DNA from: Chrysomallon squamiferum | Lineage: Eukaryota > Mollusca > Gastropoda > Neomphalida > Peltospiridae | DNA length: 37,500 nucleotides | Assembly (NCBI GenBank): GCA_012295275.1 | Contig: CM022668.1 | Coordinates: forward strand, 4,894,101-4,931,600 | Reading direction: 5' to 3' | In this document: positions 1 to 18,834 of the stretch, one piece after another | How the letters are laid out: each line of letters begins with the position of its first letter | Position numbering within the stretch: the stretch's first letter is position 1 | Program-made: the position numbers and the translations under genes | Notes under the pieces: model-generated | What the model was told of the DNA's origin: nothing | What the model saw: the letters and a program-made list of their open reading frames with translations, nothing else | Database searches by the model: none

Positions 1-75
1 TGGGGTACAAGTCTTTGGGTACAAGTCTTTGGGTACAAGTCTTTGGGTACAAGTCTTGGGGTACAAGTCTAGGGG
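1..75. repeat. 14-bp tandem repeat (GGGTACAAGTCTTT)
   Basis: About five tandem copies of a 14-bp unit, GGGTACAAGTCTTT, with small length changes. The array probably continues beyond the left edge. It is not a telomere-like hexamer. Confidence 0.85.
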
Positions 76-812
76 CTGTAATTATTCTTGGAGACGAACT
101 TGGAAAACATTTTTAAATAAATAAGAAGAAGAAAACAAGAAGAAAAAAAAATAATGCAATATTTACAACAGTAAAGTTTAGTTTTATAATTTCCCCACTT
201 TTCGGCAAAGTGTTTATCTTCATCAAAATCTGGTGTATTTGTTGAAGCGTAGATATCATTATTTTCAATGATATTTTAAGATTTTTTTCCGAGAAGATAA
301 TATGATAATATTTTAGTTTAAAAACTTAATAATGGTACTTTAAGTAATAAAATCTGTGTTTAATAATTAGCACATGCTATATTACATATTTGTATTACAT
401 ACACATATAATCATATATATTTATGTACGTAGTACGTATATGTGTGTGTATCTATGAATGATGACGATACATTAATAACTAAAACAATTACTTGTTAGGC
501 ACTTTAATGTAAAAAGAAAAAGAAAATACATAAAACAAAATTCTTGTTTATGTTTTTCAAATAAAACGCTTTTCAAGGATATTTCTAATGAATTAAGACT
601 TTTACTATTAACACATCATATATATATACATATGGTTATATTTCATACAGTGAGAAAAAAATCTAATATATTTATGAGAAATATTCATCTTTCACAGTTT
701 TTACATACATATGATTGTATGTATGTATGCATGCACATCTGATATATATCTATGCATGTGTATATAAATATAGGAATGTATTAAGTTAATTATAAAAAAA
801 AAGAAATCTTAC
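76..812. other. AT-rich interval without a recognised exon
   Basis: I see no gene with support here. The stretch holds TATG/ATAC-rich simple sequence and scattered poly-A. It lies downstream of the last visible micro-exon of minus-strand gene M1, so it is most likely intron. No further 9/12/15-nt exon with clean GT-AG borders was found, and the Cys exon of M1 must lie to the left of the window. Confidence 0.5.
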
Positions 813-821
813 TTGAAGGAG
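813..821 (-). CDS. 9-nt micro-exon of M1
   Basis: Read on the minus strand, a polypyrimidine stretch ending CTGAAG is followed by CTCCTTCAA and then GTAAGA. The exon is phase 1-1 and adds Thr-Pro-Ser. It is the shortest exon in the window. The flanking sequence resembles the flanks of the 12-nt minus-strand micro-exons near 18.5 kb, which supports its being a real family member. Confidence 0.6.
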
Positions 822-1205
822 CTTCAGAGAAAAAGTGAAATACTATACATCAGAGATAAGTCTAAGTTTAAATTTTAGGAACGTTTTCCTGTGAATAAAA
901 TATTTTTGGGGGGGCTTTTGCATCTTATAAACACTATTATATAAAATGAAATAAATAAAACAGGTAAAATAATTCTCATGTTGAAAGAAATCTACAGAGA
1001 GAAATGTAAATCAGTAGTTTAATAAGTATGTGTATTTTACAGTGTTCCTCTGCGTGTATGTTTGTGTGTGTTTTTACCACGTGTCTATCAGTATGAATAC
1101 TATAATAATAAGAACAAAAATAAAAATCTTACTTGTTTTGGTAGCTGTGAACGAAAGAAACAAATTCATTGTGTCATTTAACTTTATATGAAATGGATAA
1201 AAATT

Positions 1206-1269
<64 letters not shown>

Positions 1270-2902
1270 CTTTTTCATTTTGTTGTTACTGCTGTTCTTT
1301 TAAATTTGAATGAAATCAATTGTAATTAAATAGTACATATATCAGATGTAAAGGAAAATAAAACTCAAATTTATGTAATACTAATATCTTTATTTATATC
1401 TTACTTTGCGATTCACAGTCATCAAGTTGTTGTTTTAGAAGATCGAGTCTGATCTCCAGTAATTTAACTCTAAAATGAAACAATGTTGAATAACAAATAA
1501 TAATAATAATAATAATAATAATGATGATGATGATGAATATAATGATGATGGTGCTGATATCGTAGATGATGAAACATTTTATTTTACTTTATTTTATTTT
1601 ATTAATTATATTTTTTCAATTTATTTATTTGTATAATAAAGTAATATTTCTTGGATTCTGGGACATTACTGGAAATCTTTGTTTTCTTCGGTACAACGAT
1701 ATTGCAAAATACAAAAACCAACAATTAAGATAACAGAGGTCAAACATATTAATTTGTTTACAGTACAAATCAGCTAATTGTTATTTATATTAAAGCTAAT
1801 TATATCATATATAAAATTAAAGTTTGCTTTCTTTGAACGATATTAGTACTATAAAATACTGAATTTGGTATCATCGGATTTTTCTTTACAACATCCAAAA
1901 TATCAATACAGAGATAAATAATAATGAACTATATGGCGACAGATTTTTAATCATATTCCTTGTACGTAGTCCAATTAGAAACTGTGTATTTTGTGTCTAG
2001 CAGAAGCTTATGTTAAATCTGTTATTACTGCCTCCTAGAGCAATGATAATCTCTTGTATATAAAAAAGAAAATCTTTCAACAAATGACCAGTTTTATGGA
2101 CACCTCTTTGACCAAGCAGACGAAATTATATATTAACATGAACAAAAGTTTCAAGAGAAGAAAACAAATCTAAATTGCATATTCCAAAGTTTTATTATAT
2201 CGGAATAAAATCTAAAGATGGTTCCTAAAAGAGAAAAACAAAACTTCGAATAATTTATTTCAGACACGTCGCATCTTGTACAAACAAACTTACATTTAAT
2301 CTATTCGCTAAATTTGTATTCGAAATGCGAATTTAGAATTTGGCTCCGCAATAAATATTTGAGCAAGTAGGACTCCAGTTGTGAAAGAGTGAAATGGAGA
2401 CGTTAAATGTTGTTCTTTTTTTCTTCTTCTTCTTTTAATGGTAATATTTTATTGTTATTCTTTATTATGAAAAATGTCAAATTACCCAGACAAATTAAAG
2501 AGCAAACTGGTAGTACAGATAATTTATTTAGAAGGTTCAATCTTACCGTAGGCAATAATCGTATTAATTAATGCAAATACGAAATTTAAAAAGCTTAGTT
2601 ATGAAGAAGAAACAAAATCATTAAAGAGATAAAAAAAATAAAAATAATAATAAATAAACGAATAATAATAACATCCCCCAAAAAATAATATTTAAAAAAT
2701 CATAATAATAAAAATTATAAATAAATAAATAAATAAGAACAATAGAAATAAAACAGTTAATTTTAATTGCGAAATTAATTTCAAATAATAAAAAAATGTA
2801 CCTTTCACTGCAGCTGTGCCAGAAATGTCTGCTCCACCAACTTCCATGTGACTCCACTGTAGTCAAACATGCTACGACGACGGCAAATAGAAATATTTTC
2901 AT
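813..2902 (-). CDS. M1: minus-strand micro-exon gene, secreted Cys protein (5' part)
   Basis: Partial gene model read from 2902 downward: exon 1 2902-2802, exon 2 1469-1405, 12-nt micro-exon 1144-1133, 9-nt micro-exon 821-813. It continues off the left edge. Every border has AG and GT, and the phases (2, then 1-1-1) agree with plus-strand genes P1 and P2. The product starts with a signal peptide (MKIFLFAVVVACLTTVES), followed by a Trp/His-rich stretch ending in Ser-Cys-Ser-Glu. Exon 2 encodes an amphipathic helix ending in LDDCE, as in P1/P2, but the first of the two helix cysteines is Leu here. The micro-exons add TTKT and TPS. Function is unknown. By family plan it should be a small secreted protein with a C-terminal six-Cys module. 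Intactness cannot be judged without the missing 3' exons. Confidence 0.72.
1133..1144 (-). CDS. 12-nt micro-exon of M1
   Basis: On the minus strand, GTTCACAG is followed by CTACCAAAACAA and GTAAGATT. It is symmetric phase 1-1 and encodes Thr-Thr-Lys-Thr. Its length and its ACAA-GTAAGA end match the 12-nt exons of P1 and P2 (CTGCTCCAACAA). Confidence 0.68.
1212..1265. repeat. (GA)n tract in the M1 intron
   Basis: A (GA)27-like dinucleotide tract. In the minus-strand M1 transcript it reads as (CU)n, the same sense orientation as the (CU)n tracts in the introns of P1 and P2. Confidence 0.9.
1405..1469 (-). CDS. Exon 2 of M1, amphipathic helix
   Basis: Exactly 65 nt, as in P1 and P2, with acceptor TTTTAG and donor GTAAGA. 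It joins exon 1 in phase 2 and leaves phase 1. The peptide RVKLLEIRLDLLKQQLDDCE has Leu/Ile at helix spacing and ends in the LDDCE found in P1/P2. The region is probably a short helix or coiled coil in the mature secreted protein. Homology is clear from length, phase and the shared C-terminal motif despite otherwise low identity. Confidence 0.78.
1470..2801 (-). other. Intron 1 of M1
   Basis: No exon is supported here. It contains an (AAT)n/(GAT)n run at about 1497-1550. The 1640-2000 segment recurs in opposite orientation at about 36.03-36.31 kb. Confidence 0.55.
2802..2902 (-). CDS. Exon 1 of M1, signal peptide exon
   Basis: 101 nt from ATG at 2902 to the GT donor at 2801-2800 (GTACAT), leaving phase 2. 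It encodes a hydrophobic signal peptide followed by HGSWWSRHFWHSCSE. The ESH after the hydrophobic core and the Ser-Cys-Ser near the exon end are shared with P1 and P2. A minus-strand TATAAA lies at 2982-2977, 75 bp before the ATG, the same spacing as at two other minus-strand first exons. This ATG is the first after the TATA box. Confidence 0.78.
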
Positions 2903-2976
2903 AGTTACTGAGCCTCGTTCTAACTTCTTTCTACGAATTCCTAACCGAGTGACTGACTCTGAGAAAAGTGGAGCCG

Positions 2977-2982
2977 TTTATA
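2977..2982 (-). promoter_or_regulatory. TATA box of M1
   Basis: TATAAA on the minus strand, 75 bp upstream of the ATG. The surrounding block (GAATTCCTNACCGAGTGACTG region, 2930-3000) is conserved at 35.2 and 37.4 kb, also 75 bp before an ATG. Confidence 0.65.
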
Positions 2983-3000
2983 AATGTAACTGAAACGTGC

Positions 3001-5285
<2,285 letters not shown>

Positions 5286-5319
5286 CATAGCAGCACACAT
5301 GATTTGGAGCATTATCATT
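5286..5319 (-). pseudogene. Fragment of family Cys exon (3' end only)
   Basis: Read on the minus strand, the last codons of a Cys exon are preserved: ...AsnAlaProAsnHisValCysCysTyr, then G and a GTAAGT donor at 5285. This matches the ends of the P1 and P2 Cys exons (xDPNEVCCY and xDAQDVCCY) in sequence, spacing and splice phase. The position of the fourth Cys is Asp, and everything further upstream has been replaced by TA-rich repeat, so the exon is truncated and dead. No matching last exon was found nearby. Confidence 0.6.
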
Positions 5320-5690
<371 letters not shown>

Positions 5691-5940
5691 TACCGGACCA
5701 ATTATCCGGCGTCCTGAAATCCAGAAAGACTAGAAAACCGGAAGTTTTTTCCCCGACGCTATTTTCAAAGATCGCGCGCGCGGGTGTTGTCCTCACCAGA
5801 CCGGAACTACTCTTTCAAGCCGCGTGGCGTTCATTCACTCGCCGCATTGTTTACATGTCGAGTCGCCACAGTTGTGTATCGTCAATTTTCTTTATGTTTT
5901 TATAAAACTCCCCAAGGAGTCCGGATAATTGGTCCGGCAT
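5691..5940. mobile_element. Non-autonomous DNA transposon (MITE)
   Basis: About 250 bp bounded by inverted repeats. The left end reads CCGGACCAATTATCCGG from 5693; the right end near 5939 is its reverse complement, CCGGATAATTGGTCCGG. The similarity continues a few bases inward (GNNTCCT). The interior is GC- and CpG-richer than the surroundings and has no ORF. The termini look like those of Tc1/mariner-superfamily (pogo/Tigger-like) elements, which insert at TA. A left TA is present, but the right flank is not a clean TA, so the duplication has decayed. Family assignment is inference. Confidence 0.65.
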
Positions 5941-5999
5941 CTGTATTATGAAACTTTACAGTTTACAAATACATGAATTTCGAAAAACAAACAAAAACA

Positions 6000-6001
6000 T
6001 T

Positions 6002-6067
<66 letters not shown>

Positions 6068-6068
6068 C

Positions 6069-6098
<30 letters not shown>
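6000..6098. repeat. (AAT)n-(AT)n-poly(A) compound repeat
   Basis: Three adjoining simple repeats: (AAT)n, then (AT)n, then about 30 A. ORFs reading through it (poly-Asn, Lys) are not genes. Confidence 0.9.
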
Positions 6099-6104
<6 letters not shown>

Positions 6105-6326
6105 AACCTCTTTCAGACCTCAAGCCCAAAATCAAGAATACAACAAATAAAACTAATTTTAAAAATTCACATGTTGGGAACTCAATCCGGGCCATAAATA
6201 AAATGAATAAATAAATGAATTTACTTTCGAACATTTTGACATTCGTGTGTGTATCTACTTAGCATAATGTAGTCAGTTGTTTATAATGTGACATAAACAC
6301 GATAAACAAAACGATAGGCCTAGGCC

Positions 6327-6349
6327 TAGATAGATAGATAGATACATAT

Positions 6350-6398
<49 letters not shown>

Positions 6399-6428
6399 AA
6401 GATAGGCGGATAGATAGATAGATAGATA
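6327..6428. repeat. (GATA)n microsatellite
   Basis: Tetranucleotide GATA repeat with a few interruptions. Confidence 0.9.
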
Positions 6429-6538
6429 ATTTTATTATTCATCATCGCTTTATAAACTTTATTTCGAACCTCCGAGATAAAACGAGATTTGAATTCGCAA
6501 TCAGGAAACTATGTAAGCATTAACCCTGTCTTCTTCAG

Positions 6539-6674
6539 AATGTGTCATAAAGAAAGTTAACGTCTATTCAGATCGAGCCGAAGTGTGTCGACTCGCTGAA
6601 GCAAATGTGAAAAAGGGCGTGAATGAAATTGTTGTGAAGCAGTTACCGAAGTGCATCGATCCGGATTCGATGAC
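6539..6674 (+). pseudogene. Orphan exon like DUF4140 (F37C4.5-like protein)
   Basis: An exon-like segment between acceptor TTCTTCAG and donor GTAAAA, with 45 codons open in the frame starting at 6541. The peptide contains VNVYSDRAEVCRLAEANV and, later, GVNEIVVKQLPKCIDPDS. This fits the N-terminal domain (DUF4140) of the DUF4139 / F37C4.5 / MuiA-like family, whose hallmark is V-x-V-[FY]-x-DRAEV-x-R ... G-x-NE-hhh-x-x-LP-x-x-[IL]D-x-DS. Biochemical function of that family is poorly known. A possible continuation reading VSG lies after an acceptor at 6923 but is one base out of phase and soon reaches a stop. No other exon of this gene was found, so it is probably a captured or decayed fragment; a real exon of a long-intron gene is possible. 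Confidence 0.5.
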
Positions 6675-7143
6675 GTAAAATAACAGTAAACTTGTTACAA
6701 GGTCATCTACAAGGAAATGTTGCATAGTGTGGTGAGATGGGGACATTTACCACTCGTATAAACTATCTACGATTTGGTTGAAGTTACGTTTGTTATTGTC
6801 TTCCCCCCCACTATTCTATATTTGTAAATTAAGCATATTATTTTTTGCAACTTTAAAAAAAGAATTAAACAGGGCCCGTAAGTTAAGTTTTGCGCAACAA
6901 TTGTGAGGTCACTGTCGCTGCAGGTGTCCGGTGTATCGACAAAATAACGCTCTAAGTATTATTGTACTTATAAACCTATTAAACTATTATATATTCCTTT
7001 AATAAATAATTAAGACATTAATCGTCGTTATATTTTGTTTATTTGGTCTTTTTTTTAAATTATTATTTTACTATTTTTTGTTTGTTTGTTTTAGAGTTAT
7101 TAGGAAGACCTTGAAACACAGAAAAAAGAGAAATTGTTTGTTA

Positions 7144-7178
<35 letters not shown>

Positions 7179-8080
7179 GTTATTATTACTATTGTTATTA
7201 TTATTATTATTTAAGTGTGATGAAAGACAAAATTCATGCATCATTGAATATTTTACAAAGATGTATGTATTCATGTAGGCGTGTGTACTTAGGAATGTGT
7301 GTACGTTTATATGTAGGTATGTGTTTTTGTGCGTTTCCAAGGATGTATACTAAAATATTTTTGGAAATTATAAATGAAATGACTAATAACCTTGATAAAT
7401 GAATGAGTGAATTACTGTATGGACGAACGAATGAAAAACAAAGAAATAAAATTTGAAAGGAGATAAATAAAATATAAAATGGAATGGAATAAAATAACAC
7501 TCAAATATTAATCCTCTTAACCAAACTTGATCTATGTCCAAAAAACAGTTACGTCTAACCTTCACTAGTTTGTACTATTAAAGTTCTAGACAACTGAACA
7601 AAAAACACACGAAGAGACAGGACAAACAACACAAACACGTCACGTAGGCTGCGGCATGTTTCTCTGTGTACGTGGGGACACGTGCATGTGTGCCTGTGTG
7701 CGTGTGCAAGAGTTTGTTTTTAACCAATAATAAAAATGTAAGCACTGATGTATGCACTGATCTGAGACCCATGCTGCTAGCACACAATTAACTTTACTTG
7801 ACAGATGTTACGTATTCTGCGTGTTTGCATTTTAGTTCACAGACAAGAGACACGTCATGTAGAGTGTACCTGATTGACTTGTGATAACTTACAGTTATAC
7901 ATCAGTTCTCACCGGGAGACCATGCGCCATTGCGTGTGTGCTTAGATGTTTGTTTAAAACAATACGATATGTATCTAAGTTCCATGCTGCTAGAGCAACA
8001 TCAGTCTGTTGGCAGATGTTACGTTTTGTGCGTCTTAATTTGCTAAAGTTAAAAGTACGTAATATTAACATTATAATTTT

Positions 8081-8142
<62 letters not shown>

Positions 8143-8253
8143 TTTTATTATCATCATCATCATCATCATCATGTGGGATGAATGTAAGTATGAGCTGTAA
8201 AATCTACTGTATGCTTAGGGAGTCACCTCCTGTAAGAGTGTGTAGCATTTCAG
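6675..8253. other. Intergenic, dispersed and simple repeats
   Basis: No gene supported. It holds (TTA)n at 7141-7212 and about 8082-8150, (CAT)n at 8150-8171, and two copies of the dispersed CTGAT-CTGAGACCCATGCTG-type repeat (about 7750 and 7970). Confidence 0.55.
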
Positions 8254-8428
8254 TTTAATTATGACACAAGTTTGTTATATGTTACTGCTAAAGAAATTGG
8301 ACCCATAAAGATGTCTGTAGTTGAGGACCTCAGCATGTTTATAGCTGATCCTAATTATATCCTCTCTTCTCCAAATCCAGTTAAAAATATCGTTCCTACT
8401 AATTACATGATTGTGTGTCAGCGTCTAG
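8254..8428 (+). other. Unidentified coding-like exon fragment
   Basis: An open frame follows acceptor AGCATTTCAG at 8253 and can end at donor AG|GTATAA (8429); without splicing it stops at 8481. The 58-codon exon has balanced, non-repetitive composition (for example LLYVTAKEIGPIKMSVVEDL and IADPNYILSSPNPVKNIVP), unlike the simple-repeat ORFs around it. I do not recognise the family. It could be an exon of a long-intron host gene, a pseudogene piece or a transposon fragment. Confidence 0.3.
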
Positions 8429-8659
8429 GTATAAATGTTAAAATAAATAATTTTAAGAAAAATACTGAATGTGAAATATGATAACAGATACATTTTAGAA
8501 CTACCGTCCTGGAAATAGTTCCGATACATAAATAAATAGTGGGAAAACTTTTTAAATTCATTATTAGAAATAGAACAGTTCCCGTGATCTTGTTGAATAG
8601 AAGTTAGACGGACGTCAAAGGAAACATCTGTATTATTTGAATCAGTTACATAAGGTTAC

Positions 8660-8780
8660 CACAGCAGCACACGTCAGATGTTCCCCGCGCAGCCGTAGTC
8701 AACAGTTACAGAGCCAGTGTTACACACACAGCTTTGTACTGACAGACACTCGGAAGATTTTCCTTGTTCATCCACACAAA
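8660..8780 (-). pseudogene. Frameshifted family Cys exon, minus strand
   Basis: On the minus strand, acceptor TTTCTTTCAG at 8782-8781 precedes an exon whose cysteines are spaced C-x9-C-x5-C-x12-C, exactly as in P1 and P2. It ends VCC-Cys then G and a GT (GTAACC) at 8659-8658. Its length is 121 nt rather than 120. The extra base falls between the fourth Cys and the CC pair and brings a stop into frame, so the copy looks inactivated by a one-base insertion. It is diverged in sequence from both P genes, so it belongs to the M-type lineage or a third lineage. No exon 2 or last exon was found at matching distances. Confidence 0.65.
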
Positions 8781-10608
<1,828 letters not shown>

Positions 10609-10691
10609 ATGAAATATTTTCTGATTATTTGTGTGTTGGTTCTAACATGTCTGATTGTAGCTAAGTCAGACCTGGAAAGCTGTAGTCAAAA
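10609..10691 (+). pseudogene. Relic first exon of P1 (short type)
   Basis: A first exon related to P1's: ATG followed by KYFLIICVLVLTCLIVAKSD and then LESCSQ. It lacks the 33-nt Trp/Gly-rich segment present in the live first exons. The donor is destroyed: the site that is GTAAGT in P1 and P2 reads CTAAGT here, so translation would stop after 28 residues. The upstream block lacks a good TATA box (TTGTAAAT). It matches the relic at 21128 in block 2, so the short form predates the block duplication. Confidence 0.7.
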
Positions 10692-10720
10692 CTAAGTTAT
10701 TTAGTTTTTATCTATTAATA

Positions 10721-10775
<55 letters not shown>

Positions 10776-10912
10776 AGATAAAAGATAAAGTGTTTCTTTA
10801 ACACAAATATAAATTTATGAGAAGAAAGACAATGAAGCGGAAACACAAACAAAAAATTTAGTACTAGGACGAAATATAATAATAATATAAAAAATAAAAT
10901 AAAATAAAATAA

Positions 10913-10950
<38 letters not shown>

Positions 10951-11428
10951 GAATAATAATAATGATAATAATAATAATAACAAAAACAACAACAATAATA
11001 AATAAAAAAAGAATTAGAAGTAAGTAAATCAAATAATATTAAATTGAAATTATAATTATTACTAAAACTAAAACTAAATTAATAAATAAATTGTAAGAAT
11101 ATTAGAAGAGTTGTTTTCTACTGTTGATTTTTTCGCTGCTGTTACTTACTGTTTATCTCGTTCCAGGTGATCGATAGAAAAACGATGGGTGTCTGAAAGT
11201 AAACAGAAAATGAAAGACGTTTACAATAACAAACTGGTATTAAATTGAAAGATCACAGGTATAAATCTCCAGGGAGTAGAAAAACAAAACTTAATTAAAT
11301 ATTTGTAAAATCTACGTGGTATTTTTCCAATGTACACGTTGACAAATAAAATAGTTTATAAGTCTCACATTTCCAGTGTTCACAGAGCTCGTCAAAATAC
11401 TGACTACAATACAGACAAAAGACTGAAA
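10692..11428. other. Region between relic and live first exons
   Basis: Contains (AAT)n tracts at 10722-10774 and 10915-10975. The live promoter of P1 is at its end. No other gene seen. Confidence 0.55.
11357..11362 (+). promoter_or_regulatory. TATA box of P1
   Basis: TATAAG within AATAGTTTATAAGTCTCAC, 67 bp before the ATG at 11429. The identical block precedes the second first exon of P2 (21861-21866). It also rules out the in-frame upstream start at 11330, which would lie upstream of the core promoter. Confidence 0.6.
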
Positions 11429-16446
<5,018 letters not shown>

Positions 16447-16494
16447 AAGACAAACCCGAGAAAGAACATTCACTCATGTTAATTATAAGAATTC

Positions 16495-16500
16495 AATAAA
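16495..16500 (+). terminator. Polyadenylation signal of P1
   Basis: AATAAA 49 bp after the stop codon, in a block conserved with P2 (CAATAAAAATGT). Confidence 0.75.
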
Positions 16501-17579
16501 AATGTAAACATTTTATTTCTGTTTGTTGTAATTTTTAAATGTTTTGATTCAATCATTTAGTATGGTTTTAGTTTGAAAATGTATTATTATTATTATTATT
16601 ATTATTATATTTTATTTTTTTAAAGCAATATTAAATTAGTGACAATAATTATTTTCTGAAACTTATTTGCTTATCATTTATGTGTAAAAACTGACACACT
16701 ATCTTATAATTAGGCTACTAAGAAATGTACACAATATCGAAAACAGTTATTTTCACAAGGAAATATATATTATTTGCAACATCATCAGCAAAACTAAATT
16801 TAGGAAATAATAATAATTAGAGCAGAGGCAGTTTAAACAAACTGCTTTAATGTATTGTATTGTTAATTTAATTCCAAATTACTAATGTGATCTGTTTCTT
16901 AATCGATATGGTAAAGTTGCATTAGGAACACAGGAAATAATCAGGGTGAGTTATAAACATGGTGACGTCCTAAACAATAGAAATCTTTACAGGCCCATTG
17001 TCTTGAGTGCTAACACATAATAAATTTGTGTGATAACTAAACTGAAATCTTACAGCGTCTTACTCATTGCAAGACTCTAAGCTTGCAGTAGATTTTTCAG
17101 CTGATGTCTAAATGCAGCTCTAGAAATAAAGTAACAACTGTCAGGATGCTGCTAGGGTCTTCTCTCGCCAGATGGCGCTGTTAGTAACGTTTATCATTCT
17201 ATTGATGCTGTCGCCACTAATTCCACTACTACTACTAGTACTATCAACACAAACACCACCACCAGCGCTAACATTAGTCTTATTACTACTACTACTACAG
17301 CTATTACTACTGTTACCACTACTTATACTGCTACAACTATTTATACAATTTCTGCATTACTTCTATATTACTACTACTGCAACATTACTACTGTTATAAC
17401 TGAAGACACTATTTACTATTACTGCTACCACACTATAATCATGTATGTCGTAGAATTGCAGAATTTTCAACAATTGAAAAAACATAAAATAATGATATCT
17501 CACGATATATGAATAATTACAGCAAAACGTCAACAATTTAATACTAATAAAAACAAATACAAGTACCGCTGATGAAGAT
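16501..17579. other. 3' flank of P1 and unique spacer
   Basis: Up to about 17060 it matches 33105-33650 downstream of P2. After that comes unique sequence, including an (ACT)n-rich patch at 17210-17400 that produces a Leu-rich ORF by chance. No gene seen. Confidence 0.55.
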
Positions 17580-17905
17580 ATATTTTATTATAGGTAAAAG
17601 CATCAATGGGGGGGGGATTTTCTTTTTTTCTTGTCTTTTTTTTTCACAAGTAAAAATATGTTTTATTACATCTGCATGTATATTTTATTACAGGTAAAAG
17701 TATATTCTTGTACAGGTAAACATTTATTTTATTACAAGTAAAAGTTTATTTTATTATAGGTAAGAGTATATTTTATTACAGGTAACAGTATATTTTGTTA
17801 CAAGTAAAACATTCTTTTGTTACAGGCAAAAGTATATTTTGTTATAGGTAAATATATATTTTATTGTAGTTCAAAGTTTATTTTATTACAGATAACAGTA
17901 TATAT
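17580..17905. repeat. Minisatellite of about 22 bp carrying AG|GTAAAA
   Basis: About a dozen imperfect copies of TATTTTATTACAGGTAAAAG. Each carries an acceptor and a donor back to back (ACAG|GTAAAA). Confidence 0.75.
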
Positions 17906-18207
17906 ATTTTTTTCTGATCTGTTTTCAGCTGCCTGTTTTTGGATTGGCACTGAATAGAGAAAACTTACAAAAAATAAATAAATAAATAAATAAATATTAA
18001 ATCGATATTTCTATCGCAATAGAGATAGATGAATGGATGGGCATGTAGGTAGAACGTAGAATGAAATCGGGTGGATAGACATGTATGTATGTATGTATGT
18101 ATGTATATATTTATTTATATGTATATTTATCCATGTTTATGTTTAAATACTGTGTATATATCAGCATAGTAATACGGAGAAAATTATTTTTAAAAAGTAA
18201 TACTCAA

Positions 18208-18791
18208 TCGTTGTAGGTGCTACAATATAAAATAAAAATAAAATACACCAGAAACAATTCTGAATTGTAAAAAACGTTTCCAATGAATAAAATATTTGTT
18301 TAGTGTTTTGCATGTTATAAACATTATTGTTTTATACTGTCAAATGTCAAATTTAAATTGATTGATTGTGCATCAGTTTATGTACAAATGCATCAACGTA
18401 CATTTGTGTGTTTGTATATATGTATGTATGTATGCATGTATATTTATGTATGATTATGTTTAAATACTCTCTGTACCTGTACAGTACAACGGAAAAATTA
18501 TTAAAAGAAAAGAAAAACTTACTCATTGTACGTGCTACAATATAAAAGAAATAAAATATATCAATTTTAACCAAATTTTCTACTAAATAAAATACATTTT
18601 TAGTGCTTTGCATATTATAAACACAATTATGTTATAACGTCAAATGTAAGTGCGATAAAATTCATTTATTATATATCAGTTTATGTACAAATAGATGAAT
18701 ATACGTTTCTGTGTTTGTATATATGCATATATGTATCCATATTTATATTAAAATACTGTGTATGTATCTACATGGGAATACAAAGAAAATT

Positions 18792-18834
<43 letters not shown>

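Noticed and set aside
481-520. 10-nt candidate micro-exon on the minus strand
   Set aside because: The length is not a multiple of three and the donor is GTAATT, so it would break the frame.
2521-2580. Minus-strand GTAAGATT donor in M1 intron 1
   Set aside because: No convincing acceptor at micro-exon distance, and the related site at 34.8 kb has lost the donor.
2796-2993. 65-residue plus-strand ORF (also 37286-37471)
   Set aside because: Antisense shadow of M1 and M3 first exons.
7881-8258. 125-residue plus-strand ORF
   Set aside because: Runs through a dispersed repeat and a (TTA)n tract. It has no plausible protein features.
8290-8330. Minus-strand acceptor that could give a last exon for the 8660 relic
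   Set aside because: The following frame runs long and does not resemble the 11-nt last exons of P1 and P2.
11330-11428. In-frame upstream start for P1 exon 1
   Set aside because: It lies upstream of the TATA box, and the extra residues would bury the signal peptide.
17172-17399. Leu-rich 75-residue ORF
   Set aside because: Produced by an (ACT)n/CTA-rich patch; biased composition and no splice or promoter context.
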